Positions 16,795 through 25,046 of a stretch of 29,391 nt of DNA are shown in pieces; within the stretch, counting starts at the first letter, position 1; every line of letters starts with the position of its first letter. The notes under the pieces are model-generated. The model did not search any database and was not told where the DNA came from. It was given only the letters and a program-made list of their open reading frames with translations. The translations under genes and the position numbers were made by a program. Where the stretch lies: positions 1-29,391 of the forward strand of contig CAJUAM010000036.1 of the NCBI GenBank assembly GCA_910584615.1. The letters are read 5' to 3'. The stretch comes from an uncultured Dorea sp. Its GTDB lineage: Bacteria > Bacillota > Clostridia > Lachnospirales > Lachnospiraceae.

Positions 16795-16849
16795 TTAATA
16801 CGGACCCCTTCATGAGTTGTGCTTATGAAACTGTCCGCCGTCCATTAAT
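16794..16849. repeat. Imperfect dyad at the ilvC 3' end
   Basis: Arms ATTAAT...GGAC...TTCAT pair with ATGAA...GTCC...ATTAAT, the inner loop being about 11 bases. It overlaps the ilvC stop codon. No U-tract follows, so it may stabilise or imperfectly end the ilv transcript. Confidence 0.35.
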
Positions 16850-17868
16850 CAGTTATTGATCAGCTTATCGGAATCGCTCCAGCTATAGAGGCTTCGTACT
16901 TCTTTTCCAACTTTCTCAGCCGGATGCTCTGCCGCCAGTTTTCTCATTGCCCTAAAGTGTGCCTGTCCTCCTGCCGGCGACATATCCAGAAGGAATTCTT
17001 TTGCGAAAGAACCATCCTGAATATCGGAAAGGATCTTCTTCATAGCTTTCTTGGTATCCTCTGTGATGATCTTTGGTCCTGTGATATAATCACCGTACTC
17101 TGCTGTGTTGGAGATAGAATATCTCATTCCCGCGAAACCTGACTCATAGATCAGATCTACGATAAGCTTCATCTCATGTACACACTCAAAATATGCATTT
17201 CTCGGATCATATCCAGCCTCTGTAAGAGTCTCAAAACCAGCCTGCATCAGCGCGCATACACCGCCGCAGAGAACTGCCTGCTCACCGAAGAGGTCTGTCT
17301 CTGTCTCTGTTCTGAATGTTGTCTCAAGGACGCCTGCCCTTGCTCCGCCGATCCCAAGCGCGTACGCGAGCGCCTTATCAAGTGCTTTTCCTGTGTAATC
17401 CTGTTCTACTGCCACAAGACAAGGAGTACCCTTACCTGCCTGATATTCACTTCTTACCGTATGGCCCGGAGCCTTCGGCGCGATCATAGTAACATCCACA
17501 TTAGCCGGCGGTACGATCTGTCCGAAATGGATCGCGAAGCCGTGCGCGAACATGAGCATATTGCCTTCCTCAAGGTTTGGCTCAATATCTTTTTTGTACA
17601 TAGATGCCTGCTTTTCATCATTGATAAGGATCATGATAATATCGGCTTTTTTTGCCGCCTCTGCCGCTGTATATACGGTAAGGCCCTGTGCTTCTGCCTT
17701 TGCCCATGACTTACTGCCTTCGTAAAGGCCGATGATCACGTTACATCCGGACTCCTTTAAGTTCAGAGCATGTGCGTGTCCCTGACTCCCGTAACCGATA
17801 ATTGCGATTGTCTTTCCTTCCAATAAGGATAAATTACAATCTTCCTGATGAAATAATCTTGCTGCCAT
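16849..17868 (-). CDS. ilvC: Ketol-acid reductoisomerase
   Basis: A class I enzyme of 339 residues that isomerises and reduces acetolactate or acetohydroxybutyrate in valine, leucine and isoleucine synthesis. The N-terminal Rossmann domain has GYGSQGHAHALNLKESG (about 25-41). AHGFAIHFGQIVPP and MIAPKAPGHTVRSEY follow, and the C-terminal knotted domain includes GGVCALMQAGFETLTEAGY and FECVHEMKLIVDL, which hold the Mg-binding acidic residues. The cofactor loop reads GLYEGSKSW where GLRxGSxSW is common, so the usual Arg is absent; this may alter NADPH/NADH preference. AGGAGG lies upstream of ATG 17868. It follows ilvN by 125 bases that contain two strong inverted repeats and no good promoter, so the two genes are probably one transcript. 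Confidence 0.96.
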   Translation of the reverse strand: MAARLFHQEDCNLSLLEGKTIAIIGYGSQGHAHALNLKESGCNVIIGLYEGSKSWAKAEAQGLTVYTAAEAAKKADIIMILINDEKQASMYKKDIEPNLEEGNMLMFAHGFAIHFGQIVPPANVDVTMIAPKAPGHTVRSEYQAGKGTPCLVAVEQDYTGKALDKALAYALGIGGARAGVLETTFRTETETDLFGEQAVLCGGVCALMQAGFETLTEAGYDPRNAYFECVHEMKLIVDLIYESGFAGMRYSISNTAEYGDYITGPKIITEDTKKAMKKILSDIQDGSFAKEFLLDMSPAGGQAHFRAMRKLAAEHPAEKVGKEVRSLYSWSDSDKLINN

Positions 17869-17911
17869 CTTAACATTCCTCCTAATAATTGAATTAAATG
17901 ATTTTTAATCT

Positions 17912-17931
17912 TACCGGATCAGCATCCGGTA
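17912..17931. repeat. Inverted repeat before ilvC
   Basis: Perfect 8-bp arms TACCGGAT / ATCCGGTA with a 4-base loop. There is no U-tract. It lies 43 bases upstream of ilvC inside the ilvN-ilvC spacer. Confidence 0.6.
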
Positions 17932-17942
17932 AATATCTATCG

Positions 17943-17981
17943 TTAAGCAGAAACTTCCTATTATGTAGTAATTCTGCTTAA
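17943..17981. repeat. Second inverted repeat in the ilvN-ilvC spacer
   Basis: Perfect 10-bp arms TTAAGCAGAA / TTCTGCTTAA with a 19-base loop, directly after ilvN on the minus strand. It could protect or process the mRNA between the two genes. Confidence 0.55.
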
Positions 17982-17993
17982 TGGCGGTCTATG

Positions 17994-18491
17994 CTATTCA
18001 AAATACGTTATATCCTTACTGCCGCGGGACAATCCGGTAATTCCGGTTCTTGCAAGCTCTAAGATCTCGTACCCGTCAAGAAGGTTTAAAAACGCATCAA
18101 TCTTAGACTGGTTACCTGTAAGCTCTATCATCAGGGAATCCTTTTCCACATCCACGATCTTCGCCCTGAAAATATCCGCAACTGATACAATGTCTGCTCT
18201 TTGCTCAGCATTAGCCCTGATCTTAACCATAATCAACTCACGGTAAACAGAAGTCTCAGGCTGTAATACTTTTATCTCCCTTACATCTTCAAGCTTCCGG
18301 ACCTGCTTTTCAATCTGTGACAGGATCAGTTCGTCTCCGCTTGCCACAATAGTGATCCTTGTAAACCTCGCATCCGCCGTCACTCCGGCTGTAATACTGT
18401 CCACATTGTAGCCTCTCCGGCTGAACAGGCCGGATATACGGCTCAGTACGCCAGGATTATCATCTACCAGCAATGAAAAAACTCTCTGCAT
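17994..18491 (-). CDS. ilvN: Acetolactate synthase small (regulatory) subunit
   Basis: This 165-residue subunit confers valine feedback on the catalytic large subunit (IlvB). An N-terminal ACT domain (about 3-75) begins VFSLLVDDNPGVLSRISGLF and has the GYNVDSI segment that follows the effector loop. A second ferredoxin-like domain with RADIVSVADIFRAKIVDV and IELTGNQSKIDAFL follows, ending in GITGLSRG. Length and order are normal (the gene is named ilvN or ilvH in other species). It is first in the transcript with ilvC; no large-subunit gene is in the window. A consensus promoter (18545-18573) and a leader hairpin (18519-18542) precede it. No T-box features were seen in the short leader. Confidence 0.94.
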   Translation of the reverse strand: MQRVFSLLVDDNPGVLSRISGLFSRRGYNVDSITAGVTADARFTRITIVASGDELILSQIEKQVRKLEDVREIKVLQPETSVYRELIMVKIRANAEQRADIVSVADIFRAKIVDVEKDSLMIELTGNQSKIDAFLNLLDGYEILELARTGITGLSRGSKDITYFE

Positions 18492-18518
18492 AATGCACCT
18501 CTTTCTTAATCAGATTCC

Positions 18519-18542
18519 AAAAACAGAGTGCGTTCTGTTTTT
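18519..18542 (-). repeat. Leader hairpin of the ilvN-ilvC transcript
   Basis: Perfect 9-bp arms AAAAACAGA / TCTGTTTTT with a 6-base loop, just after the promoter. The U-rich arm makes it a weak terminator-like element, so attenuation is possible. It would shorten with few G:C pairs, hence low certainty. Confidence 0.45.
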
Positions 18543-18544
18543 TT

Positions 18545-18573
18545 ATATTAACAATAAAGGGGACATTTGTCAA
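18545..18573 (-). promoter_or_regulatory. ilvN-ilvC promoter
   Basis: Perfect TTGACA (18573-18568), 17 bases, TAATAT (18550-18545) on the minus strand. The start would be near 18538, within the leader hairpin region. Confidence 0.7.
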
Positions 18574-18614
18574 CCCCTTTTATCACCACATTCGATTTTA
18601 TCTTAATAATTGTG

Positions 18615-18633
18615 ATCAGTCAACTTAACTGAT
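18615..18633. repeat. Inverted repeat between the ilvN and uracil-DNA glycosylase promoters
   Basis: ATCAGT and ACTGAT flank 7 bases. An overlapping dyad TAACT-GAT-AGTTA extends to 18638. The location between divergent promoters suggests a regulator site, but no protein can be named. Confidence 0.35.
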
Positions 18634-18652
18634 AGTTATTTTTTACGATTTA

Positions 18653-18661
18653 TGATATACT
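18653..18661 (+). promoter_or_regulatory. Extended -10 promoter of the uracil-DNA glycosylase gene
   Basis: TGATATACT gives TG-n-TATACT, a good extended -10 element. The -35 region (TAGTTA near 18633) is poor, as is common for this promoter class. The start would be near 18668, about 27 bases before the gene. Confidence 0.5.
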
Positions 18662-18694
18662 GGTACAAGCATATTTAACAGGAGAATGATACAT

Positions 18695-19252
18695 ATGAAA
18701 CTTTATACCTATGAAGAACTAAAAAGTTTTGTAGACCGCTGCACGCGCTGTTCTCTGTCACAGACAAGAAACCGGGCAGTGATGGGATATGGAAACCTGA
18801 ACTCTCCGATCCTTTTTATTGCTGAAGGACCAGGCAGAAATGAAGACAAAGACGGTCTCCCTTTTACCGGCAGATCCGGAGAAATGTTTGACCGCCTCTT
18901 ATCTGGCATTAACTTAGGCCGCAAAGATATCTATATCACAAATATCGTAAAATGCCATCCCCCGGGAAACCGGGACCCGCTCCCTGCCGAGCAGGAAGCA
19001 TGCATCCCCTATCTAAAATATGAAACACTGCTTCTTAGCCCTAAGATCATTGTCTGTCTTGGACGCATCGCAGCGCAGCGGATCATACGGCCAGATTACC
19101 GGATCACACGGGAACATGGAACATTTATCTTCCGCAAAAATATATGGCTTACTTCCTGTTACCACCCTTCAGCAATTCTTAGAGATCCATCAAAGTTTCT
19201 GGAAGTACAGGAGGATTTCTACGCGATACAGAATAAATTACGGGATATTTGA
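18695..19252 (+). CDS. Family 4 uracil-DNA glycosylase
   Basis: ATG 18695 (185 residues) is chosen because AGGAG (18680-18684) lies 10 bases upstream; the ATG at 18686 is too close to it. The enzyme removes uracil from DNA arising from cytosine deamination. Motif 1 reads AEGPGRNEDKDGLPFTGRSG, the family-4 variant of GEAPGxxED. C16 and C19 (CTRC), the Cys in NIVKCHPPGNRDP and the Cys in EACIPYL supply the four ligands of the 4Fe-4S cluster typical of families 4 and 5. The C-terminal motif is CYHPSAILRDPS. Length fits the family. It stands alone, divergent from ilvN and followed 75 bases later by the purine permease promoter and start region. Confidence 0.93.
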   Translation: MKLYTYEELKSFVDRCTRCSLSQTRNRAVMGYGNLNSPILFIAEGPGRNEDKDGLPFTGRSGEMFDRLLSGINLGRKDIYITNIVKCHPPGNRDPLPAEQEACIPYLKYETLLLSPKIIVCLGRIAAQRIIRPDYRITREHGTFIFRKNIWLTSCYHPSAILRDPSKFLEVQEDFYAIQNKLRDI

Positions 19253-19276
19253 TCGCAGCCGGCTGTCGGCTATTCT

Positions 19277-19305
19277 TTGTCATAGCATTCTTTTTTTGCT
19301 AAAAT
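19277..19305 (+). promoter_or_regulatory. Promoter of the purine permease gene
   Basis: TTGTCA (19277-19282), 17 bases, TAAAAT (19300-19305). The leader to ATG 19348 is only about 35 bases, so there is no room for a purine riboswitch. Confidence 0.75.
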
Positions 19306-19347
19306 AAAATCGTTATTAGTTACAGAATGAGAAAAAGGAGGAAAAAC

Positions 19348-20730
19348 ATGTTAGAAAAACTTTTCAAGTTAAAAGAAAACAACACAGATATGAAAACAGA
19401 GGTGCTTGCGGGTATCACAACCTTTATGACGATGGCATATATTCTCGCAGTGAATCCAAGTATCCTCGCAGCGGCGGGTATGGATCAGGGCGCGGTATTC
19501 ACAGCGACAGCTCTCGCATCATTTCTGGGCACTCTTTTGATGGCGTTTTTTGCAAATTATCCTTTTGCCCTTGCGCCCGGAATGGGATTAAACGCATATT
19601 TCGCGTATACTGTAGTCCTTGGCATGGGTTATAAGTGGGAGGTTGCCCTCACAGCCGTATTTGTAGAAGGTATCATATTTATCATCCTCTCCCTTACAAA
19701 TGTACGTGAAGCGATCTTTAACGCCATTCCACTGAATCTGAAAGCGGCAGTCAGTGTAGGTATCGGTCTGTTCATCGCGTTTATCGGTCTCCAGAACGCT
19801 AACATCGTAATCAGCGGAGCGACCTTAGTTGAATTATTCTCTGTAGAAGGATATAATCTTGCAAATGATGTACAGGCAGGTTTTAACAACGCAGGGATCA
19901 CCGTTCTGCTCGCTGTTGCCGGTGTGATCATTACAGGGATCCTTGTCATCAAAAATGTCAAAGGAAATATCCTGTGGGGAATCCTGATCACATGGGGACT
20001 TGGAATCATCTGCCAGATCGCAGGTATTTATGTACCTGATCCGGAACTTGGTTTCTACGGTCTTCTTCCTGATTTCAGCAACGGACTGTCTATACCAAGT
20101 ATCATGCCCGTTTTCGGAAAACTGCAGTTTGACGGCATTTTTTCACTGAATTTTATTGTAGTCATCTTTGCGTTCCTGTTTGTAGATATGTTTGATACCA
20201 TCGGCACATTGATCGGTGTGGCCTCAAAAGCTGATATGCTGGATGAAAAAGGACAGCTTCCCCGTATCAAAGGCGCGCTTATGGCGGATGCTGTCGCCAC
20301 TACTGCAGGCGCAGTACTCGGAACAACCACGACTACTACTTTCGTAGAGAGCGCTTCCGGGGTGACAGAAGGCGGCAAAACAGGACTTACATCTGTGACC
20401 ACAGCCGTTCTTTTCGGTCTGGCGCTTTTCCTTTCGCCGATCTTCCTTGCGATTCCGTCTTTCGCGACAGCACCGGCATTGATCGTGGTTGGTTTTTATA
20501 TGCTGACTAATGTTGTAAATATCAACTTCAATGATATATCCGAAGCGCTCCCATGTTATATCTGTATGGCGGCGATGCCGTTTTTCTACAGCATATCGGA
20601 AGGTATCTCGATGGGCGTTATCTCTTACGTAGCTTTGAACCTCATCACCGGAAAAGCAAAAGAAAAAAAGATAAGTTTATTGATGTATGTACTGGCAATA
20701 TTATTTATCCTCAAATACATATTCTTATAA
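19348..20730 (+). CDS. AzgA/PbuG-like purine (hypoxanthine/guanine) permease
   Basis: ATG 19348 (460 residues) follows AGGAGG with a 6-7 base spacing; an ATG at 19327 lies upstream of this site and is unlikely. The protein is a polytopic NCS2 permease of the AzgA subgroup, with about 12-14 TM segments. Diagnostic segments are TEVLAGITTFMTMAYILAVNP near the N-terminus, FALAPGMGLNAYFAYTVVLG, FVDMFDTIGTLIGVASKADM and GTTTTTTFVESASGVTEGGKTGLT. Members such as Bacillus PbuG/PbuO and E. coli adenine permeases take up nucleobases with protons. The exact base is inferred. No guanine riboswitch precedes it, unlike many Firmicutes pbuG genes. A strong terminator follows. Confidence 0.92.
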   Translation: MLEKLFKLKENNTDMKTEVLAGITTFMTMAYILAVNPSILAAAGMDQGAVFTATALASFLGTLLMAFFANYPFALAPGMGLNAYFAYTVVLGMGYKWEVALTAVFVEGIIFIILSLTNVREAIFNAIPLNLKAAVSVGIGLFIAFIGLQNANIVISGATLVELFSVEGYNLANDVQAGFNNAGITVLLAVAGVIITGILVIKNVKGNILWGILITWGLGIICQIAGIYVPDPELGFYGLLPDFSNGLSIPSIMPVFGKLQFDGIFSLNFIVVIFAFLFVDMFDTIGTLIGVASKADMLDEKGQLPRIKGALMADAVATTAGAVLGTTTTTTFVESASGVTEGGKTGLTSVTTAVLFGLALFLSPIFLAIPSFATAPALIVVGFYMLTNVVNINFNDISEALPCYICMAAMPFFYSISEGISMGVISYVALNLITGKAKEKKISLLMYVLAILFILKYIFL

Positions 20731-20782
20731 ACTGAACTGATTCAAAAAAGAAGAGGGATAAATCCCTTAAATAAAAGCAGAT

Positions 20783-20827
20783 CGCCACTCTGGCAGAATA
20801 TATATACTGCCAGAGTGACGGTTTTTT
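20783..20827. terminator. Strong intrinsic terminator after the purine permease gene
   Basis: Perfect 11-bp arms CACTCTGGCAG (20786-20796) and CTGCCAGAGTG (20807-20817) with an A+T loop, extended by a C-G pair. On the plus strand TTTTTT follows at 20822. It lies between converging genes and may stop the minus-strand transporter transcript as well. Confidence 0.88.
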
Positions 20828-20839
20828 CTCCTTTCCACA

Positions 20840-21505
20840 CTATTCATCCAAAATGCCCCCGTCTCTCACACGAATAATCCGAGAACCATATTCTGCCAAC
20901 GCAGTATCATGCGTAACCATTACCACCGTCATCCCCTGCTCATTCAGTCTCTTCAGCATATCCATGACCATTAATGCATTCTTATTGTCAAGATTGCCTG
21001 TAGGCTCATCTGCGAAAAGCACTTTGGGCCTGTTTGCGATGGCTCTGGCAATAGCAATTCTTTGTTGTTCGCCTCCGGACATCTGAGACAAATATTTTTT
21101 CTCCAGTTCTGACATTCCAAATTCCTGCAGCAGTCTACGCGCGGTACTATTCCTCTCCTTCTTTGATTTTCCGGCGTAACCCATAGGAACTGCAATATTC
21201 TCCAATGCATTCAGCTCCTGAATCAGATGATATGACTGAAAGACAAATCCCATTTCCTGATTCCGGATTCTGGCTGCTTCCCTGTTGTTCAAATGTGTAA
21301 CATCCGTTCCCTCAAAAAAATAAGTGCCGCCTGTCGGTGCATCCAACAATCCAAGAATATTCAATAATGTGGACTTTCCGCTGCCGGAAACGCCGAATAT
21401 ACAGACAAATTCTCCCCTATCTATAGACAGATCCGCTCCGTCAAGCACTTTTGTTTCAATCCCTTTTCCATAATATGTTTTTTCCAGTCCCTTGCATGTG
21501 ATCAT
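20840..21505 (-). CDS. MacB/LolD-type ABC transporter ATPase
   Basis: A 221-residue ATPase that drives the two FtsX-type permeases encoded just upstream. Walker A is GVSGSGKST (38-46), Q-loop FVFQSYH, signature MSGGEQQR, Walker B VLFADEPTGNLD and switch VTHD. Length and motifs place it with MacB/LolD/FtsE-like mechanotransmission ATPases rather than importers. AGGAGG lies about 10 bases before ATG 21505. It is last in the transcript of lipoprotein, permease, permease and ATPase, 38 bases after the second permease. The substrate is not predictable from the ATPase; the context suggests a peptide or lipid-linked ligand. Confidence 0.9.
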   Translation of the reverse strand: MITCKGLEKTYYGKGIETKVLDGADLSIDRGEFVCIFGVSGSGKSTLLNILGLLDAPTGGTYFFEGTDVTHLNNREAARIRNQEMGFVFQSYHLIQELNALENIAVPMGYAGKSKKERNSTARRLLQEFGMSELEKKYLSQMSGGEQQRIAIARAIANRPKVLFADEPTGNLDNKNALMVMDMLKRLNEQGMTVVMVTHDTALAEYGSRIIRVRDGGILDE

Positions 21506-21543
21506 GATATTGTATCCTCCTGCCAGCGCAGCCTCCTGTCCTT

Positions 21544-22743
21544 CTACGGCTGTTTACGAATTAATGCTATAATACTTTTGGTATATATTTTTTTAATAGT
21601 AACAATAAAGACAACCGTAACAATAAAGAGACAGATCAGCAAACTGCGGAGCAAAGCACTCAGCTGCATGGTCATCTCTACACCGCCGGCCAAAAAAGAA
21701 GTCAGATTATATGTCAGAAAAATACCTGCCCCACATCCAATAACTGTACCAGTCAGACAGACAATCAGTATTTCTCCAAATATCTCCATTGCTATCACTC
21801 TGACTCCTGCACCGCATGCCTGGCAGATCCCCATCTCCGATTCCCGTCTTTCAAGCAAAATCCCAAAAATTGAAACAGCAGCCAAAAATACAGTACACAG
21901 CAATAAGATACCAACTTTCTGAATAGAACTGATATCCCGTTTTGTCTTAAAGGTATTATTACGCAACTCATCAGCCGGGGAATAAAATTCATAGGAATAA
22001 AACTCCCAATGTTCTTTATTCAGCCTTTGAGTGATCTCTTCCAGAATTCTTCCTTTTTCAGATATTTCTTTTTTATGTATCCTCAATTCATAATTCATTG
22101 TCTCTGGCTGTATCGCAGCTTGCAGGGTATCCATCGCAGCAAGGGATAAGAGCATACAGTCCGACAATGATACATTACTGTCAACAGATATAAATCTTAA
22201 AGTGTCATTTTGCAAAGCTATGGGCATCGGCTGTGTTTCGAAAGCAACACTCTTGTCTTCCCCTGTCTGTAATATTATCTGATCCTTTTTAATGGAAAGC
22301 TGTTCAATGCCGGGCATTACGTCTCCCGTGCCCAAAACAGACGAAATATGCTCCCCCATATAAATAAAAGAATCTTTCAAACCGTAGTTTCCATAATCCA
22401 GCAGCAGTAAATTATAATCTATGATCTCGCCGTTTCTAATCAAGATATCCGGAAAATTTATTAAAAGTTCTGCACTGTGACCTGTCAGAGACTGTATAAA
22501 TTCATAATCGTCAAAGCTTAATGGAGCCTGTCCTATTCTCTCTTGTTCTGATTTGGTATCGATGCGCAGCAAAAATCCTGATTCTTCTTTCTTAAGACTC
22601 TCTTCCTCCTTCTGTATAGAAACAGACAGATTGCATGAATAAACATACATACACATGCCAACCGCCAATTCCAGTATAAGAAGAAGATAAATCTGTTTAT
22701 TATGTCTCATCATAATCCACACTTTTCTAAGACTGTATCCCAT
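21544..22743 (-). CDS. FtsX/MacB-type ABC permease (second of pair)
   Basis: A 399-residue permease. One TM near 18-37 anchors an extracytoplasmic region of about 240 residues. Three C-terminal TM segments follow (GILLLCTVFLAAVSIFGILL; EILIVCLTGTVIGCGAGIFL; LLICLFIVTVVFIVTI). That four-TM layout is the MacB/FtsX type. The motif ERRESEMGICQACGAGVRVI before TM3 is the conserved cytoplasmic coupling segment of FtsX permeases (xxExGxxxAxGA). The ATG overlaps the stop of the preceding permease by one base (TAATG), and GGAGG lies 7 bases upstream inside that gene, indicating coupled translation and a heterodimeric transporter. Confidence 0.88.
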   Translation of the reverse strand: MGYSLRKVWIMMRHNKQIYLLLILELAVGMCMYVYSCNLSVSIQKEEESLKKEESGFLLRIDTKSEQERIGQAPLSFDDYEFIQSLTGHSAELLINFPDILIRNGEIIDYNLLLLDYGNYGLKDSFIYMGEHISSVLGTGDVMPGIEQLSIKKDQIILQTGEDKSVAFETQPMPIALQNDTLRFISVDSNVSLSDCMLLSLAAMDTLQAAIQPETMNYELRIHKKEISEKGRILEEITQRLNKEHWEFYSYEFYSPADELRNNTFKTKRDISSIQKVGILLLCTVFLAAVSIFGILLERRESEMGICQACGAGVRVIAMEIFGEILIVCLTGTVIGCGAGIFLTYNLTSFLAGGVEMTMQLSALLRSLLICLFIVTVVFIVTIKKIYTKSIIALIRKQP

Positions 22744-23858
22744 TATACATCCTCCGATCTCATCAGACTGCTAACCGTATCTTTCCTTAAATTCCACAGC
22801 AAAACCAAGGTAATCACAACAGCAGCACCTATGGATCCCAGAAAGAAAACAACTGTCACAAACGAATCAAAGAGAATGATTTCATCCAATGCACAGGCCC
22901 TTGCGATAGGACATACCGACAAAAAAATCATAGCATCAGCAATCACCGTTATAATAGATATTTCCAGAAGGCAGCTAAAGGCCACTGTATAACGGCTGGC
23001 TCCCAAAGCCATTTTTACTGCGATCGTTTTGCGGTCTTTTTGCATTTTCCCTGTTATAACAACTAATTCATTCAATATAAAAAACACAGCGGTCATGAAA
23101 GCAGCCATTCCTCGAAGGAACTTCCATTTTTCTACAGACTTCACTACTTCCTGATACATTTGATCTCCTGTATCCAAAAACAAAATTTTTGCTTCTTCAT
23201 CTTTTTCACAAACAGCATTTTTAACTTCCAAGAGGAACTGTTCTTTATCCTGATTTTTGTCCAAAATATAAATCCCTGTAAACTGTACACATGTATCATG
23301 ATTTCCATACAGCTTTTCCATAGCAGCTAAAGGAATTACGATTTGGTTTGTAAACAGAGGATCTGTGCTAAATCCGATTACTGTAAAATCCACTCCCTTT
23401 ATCGTAATGGTATCATTCAGCCTACAGTCATATGCTCGGGCATTTTTTCTGTCTATGATACATACATATTCCCCCCGGCCCATTTCTCCTTCCGTAAACA
23501 TGCGTCCTTCTGTTTGAGACAGATCATAATAATAGTTCCATTCGATTCCTTTCACAGACATAGGGGTTGAGTCCCACCCAAGAAATACTTCCTGACACTG
23601 GGCACTTATTGTATATTCCCCTGATATATCCAAATCGGCAGCAGCAAAAGAATAACTCTGCCAGTCCAAAGATACAGACTGTTCCATTTCATCAAACACA
23701 TAATAATGAAATATACTTCGTATATAGTTGTAATTGGCGATACATAATGCCGGCAGCAGCAACCCTACGTAAAAAGACATAAAATATAGCACATATCGTT
23801 TTTTATAATAGATCATAGACTGCAAAGTCTGCCAAAGCAGGTATCCGGTCTTTCTCAT
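22743..23858 (-). CDS. FtsX/MacB-type ABC permease (first of pair)
   Basis: ATG 23858 (371 residues) is chosen because GAGGAG (23871-23866) lies 7 bases upstream; a TTG at 23873 would overlap it. TM1 is near 22-41, followed by an extracytoplasmic domain with a MacB-like periplasmic-core pattern (SQTEGRMFTEGE; GVDFTVIGFS). Three TM segments follow, with KTIAVKMALGASRYTV as the cytoplasmic coupling motif. It is distinct in sequence from its partner permease, so the pair is probably a heterodimer. It begins 27 bases after the lipoprotein gene and overlaps the next gene by one base. Confidence 0.88.
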   Translation of the reverse strand: MRKTGYLLWQTLQSMIYYKKRYVLYFMSFYVGLLLPALCIANYNYIRSIFHYYVFDEMEQSVSLDWQSYSFAAADLDISGEYTISAQCQEVFLGWDSTPMSVKGIEWNYYYDLSQTEGRMFTEGEMGRGEYVCIIDRKNARAYDCRLNDTITIKGVDFTVIGFSTDPLFTNQIVIPLAAMEKLYGNHDTCVQFTGIYILDKNQDKEQFLLEVKNAVCEKDEEAKILFLDTGDQMYQEVVKSVEKWKFLRGMAAFMTAVFFILNELVVITGKMQKDRKTIAVKMALGASRYTVAFSCLLEISIITVIADAMIFLSVCPIARACALDEIILFDSFVTVVFFLGSIGAAVVITLVLLWNLRKDTVSSLMRSEDV

Positions 23859-23885
23859 AACGGGTCTCCTCAAATAAGACTTTCT

Positions 23886-24926
23886 TTACTCTTTGGGGCT
23901 GCACCGGAAAATTTTCCCTTTTTCTGATGCAGTTACATAATATCTTCCCATCTTATCTACAGATACTTTTGAAAATTCTTCCCCTTCCATCCCCTTTATC
24001 ACCGCGACTGTATATTTATAACTTCCGTTTTTGTCAAAAGCAAAAAGGCTGGAATGCGAAGGAGATGAAACATAAATCCCGTCCTGATCCATAAAAAGCC
24101 CTGTCGCATCAATTGTCGGCAGCAGATTTATTTTCCCAGAAAAGTCTTTTTGTGTATCATCAATAAGCATCAAATAATTATCCAGGCCATTTCTATATCC
24201 CATCGTATCACTTTTCTTGTTATAAATCTTCGTATTAGTATTAACTGCATAGATATTATCTTCATAACAAAACAGTGGCCCATAAAAATTTTTTCCAATC
24301 ACAACAGGATCTTTTTTATTAGACTGATATAAATATACATGATCATTGAAAAATGAAAAACCATTCAGATAAATACCATTCTTATTCACGGAAATATGTT
24401 CAAATACAAATTCCGGATCATTCTGATCAGCAATCCTTGTTTCTACCTCATCCAGATAGTTCAGATCTGCATCCAGTATCTGTACTCTATAGTTCTTTTG
24501 ATCAATGATATATATTTTATTATCATATAATGTCAGATCGCTGGGGCTTAAAAATTCAAGCGGACCATTTCCTGATCCTCCAACCGTCTTTATGACGTTT
24601 CCCTCATAATCTGTTACAATCAATTGATCATTTTTTCTGTCTGTAATTAAAACATCCTGTTCTCTGCACAGAATCCCTCCCGGGCTTTCAACACCATCCA
24701 CTTTCCATTCATCTGTCTGATATTCCGGTCCGTATTTATCTTCAAAATCAAATATATTTTTCCGAATTTTTTCTTCAAGATCATCATCATCACAGACAAT
24801 CGGAAGGATATAATCCTCTGATTCTTTCATTTGTTTATAAAGTACAGACTGTGAATGTAATACCCCGCAGCCCGTTGCCAACAGCGCAAAAGCAATTATA
24901 ATGCCAAATAATATCTTTTTTCCCAT
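23886..24926 (-). CDS. Lipoprotein with NHL/six-bladed beta-propeller-like domain
   Basis: ATG 24926 (346 residues) is preferred: GGGAG lies 8 bases upstream, whereas upstream TTG 24941 and ATG 24932 overlap or crowd it. A hydrophobic signal of 19 residues ends in LLATG before C20, a lipobox with Ala in place of the usual Leu at -3. The rest has repeated blade motifs: VLITDRKNDQLIVTDYEGN, LYDNKIYIIDQKNYRVQILD, GNGPLEFLSPSDLTL and GIYVSSPSHSSLFAFDKNGS. These resemble the NHL or 6-bladed propeller lipoproteins usually seen near secreted peptides in Bacteroidetes. It would be tethered outside the membrane as a ligand-binding partner of the two permeases. It has its own promoter (24958-24986). 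Binding role is inferred. Confidence 0.82.
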   Translation of the reverse strand: MGKKILFGIIIAFALLATGCGVLHSQSVLYKQMKESEDYILPIVCDDDDLEEKIRKNIFDFEDKYGPEYQTDEWKVDGVESPGGILCREQDVLITDRKNDQLIVTDYEGNVIKTVGGSGNGPLEFLSPSDLTLYDNKIYIIDQKNYRVQILDADLNYLDEVETRIADQNDPEFVFEHISVNKNGIYLNGFSFFNDHVYLYQSNKKDPVVIGKNFYGPLFCYEDNIYAVNTNTKIYNKKSDTMGYRNGLDNYLMLIDDTQKDFSGKINLLPTIDATGLFMDQDGIYVSSPSHSSLFAFDKNGSYKYTVAVIKGMEGEEFSKVSVDKMGRYYVTASEKGKIFRCSPKE

Positions 24927-24957
24927 ATTCATCTCTCCCAAAATATTTTTGTTTATT

Positions 24958-24986
24958 ATTATGTAGATTCATTTCGTTTTTGTTAA
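24958..24986 (-). promoter_or_regulatory. Promoter of the lipoprotein-ABC transporter transcript
   Basis: TTAACA (24986-24981), 17 bases, CATAAT (24963-24958) on the minus strand, each matching consensus at 5 of 6 positions. The start would be near 24951. Together with read-through from the peptide gene it would allow separate control of the transporter. Confidence 0.6.
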
Positions 24987-25046
24987 GTATTCAAGGTCAC
25001 ATATCTTAATTAGAAATCATACTGGTTTTCGTATCATAATGCAGAT

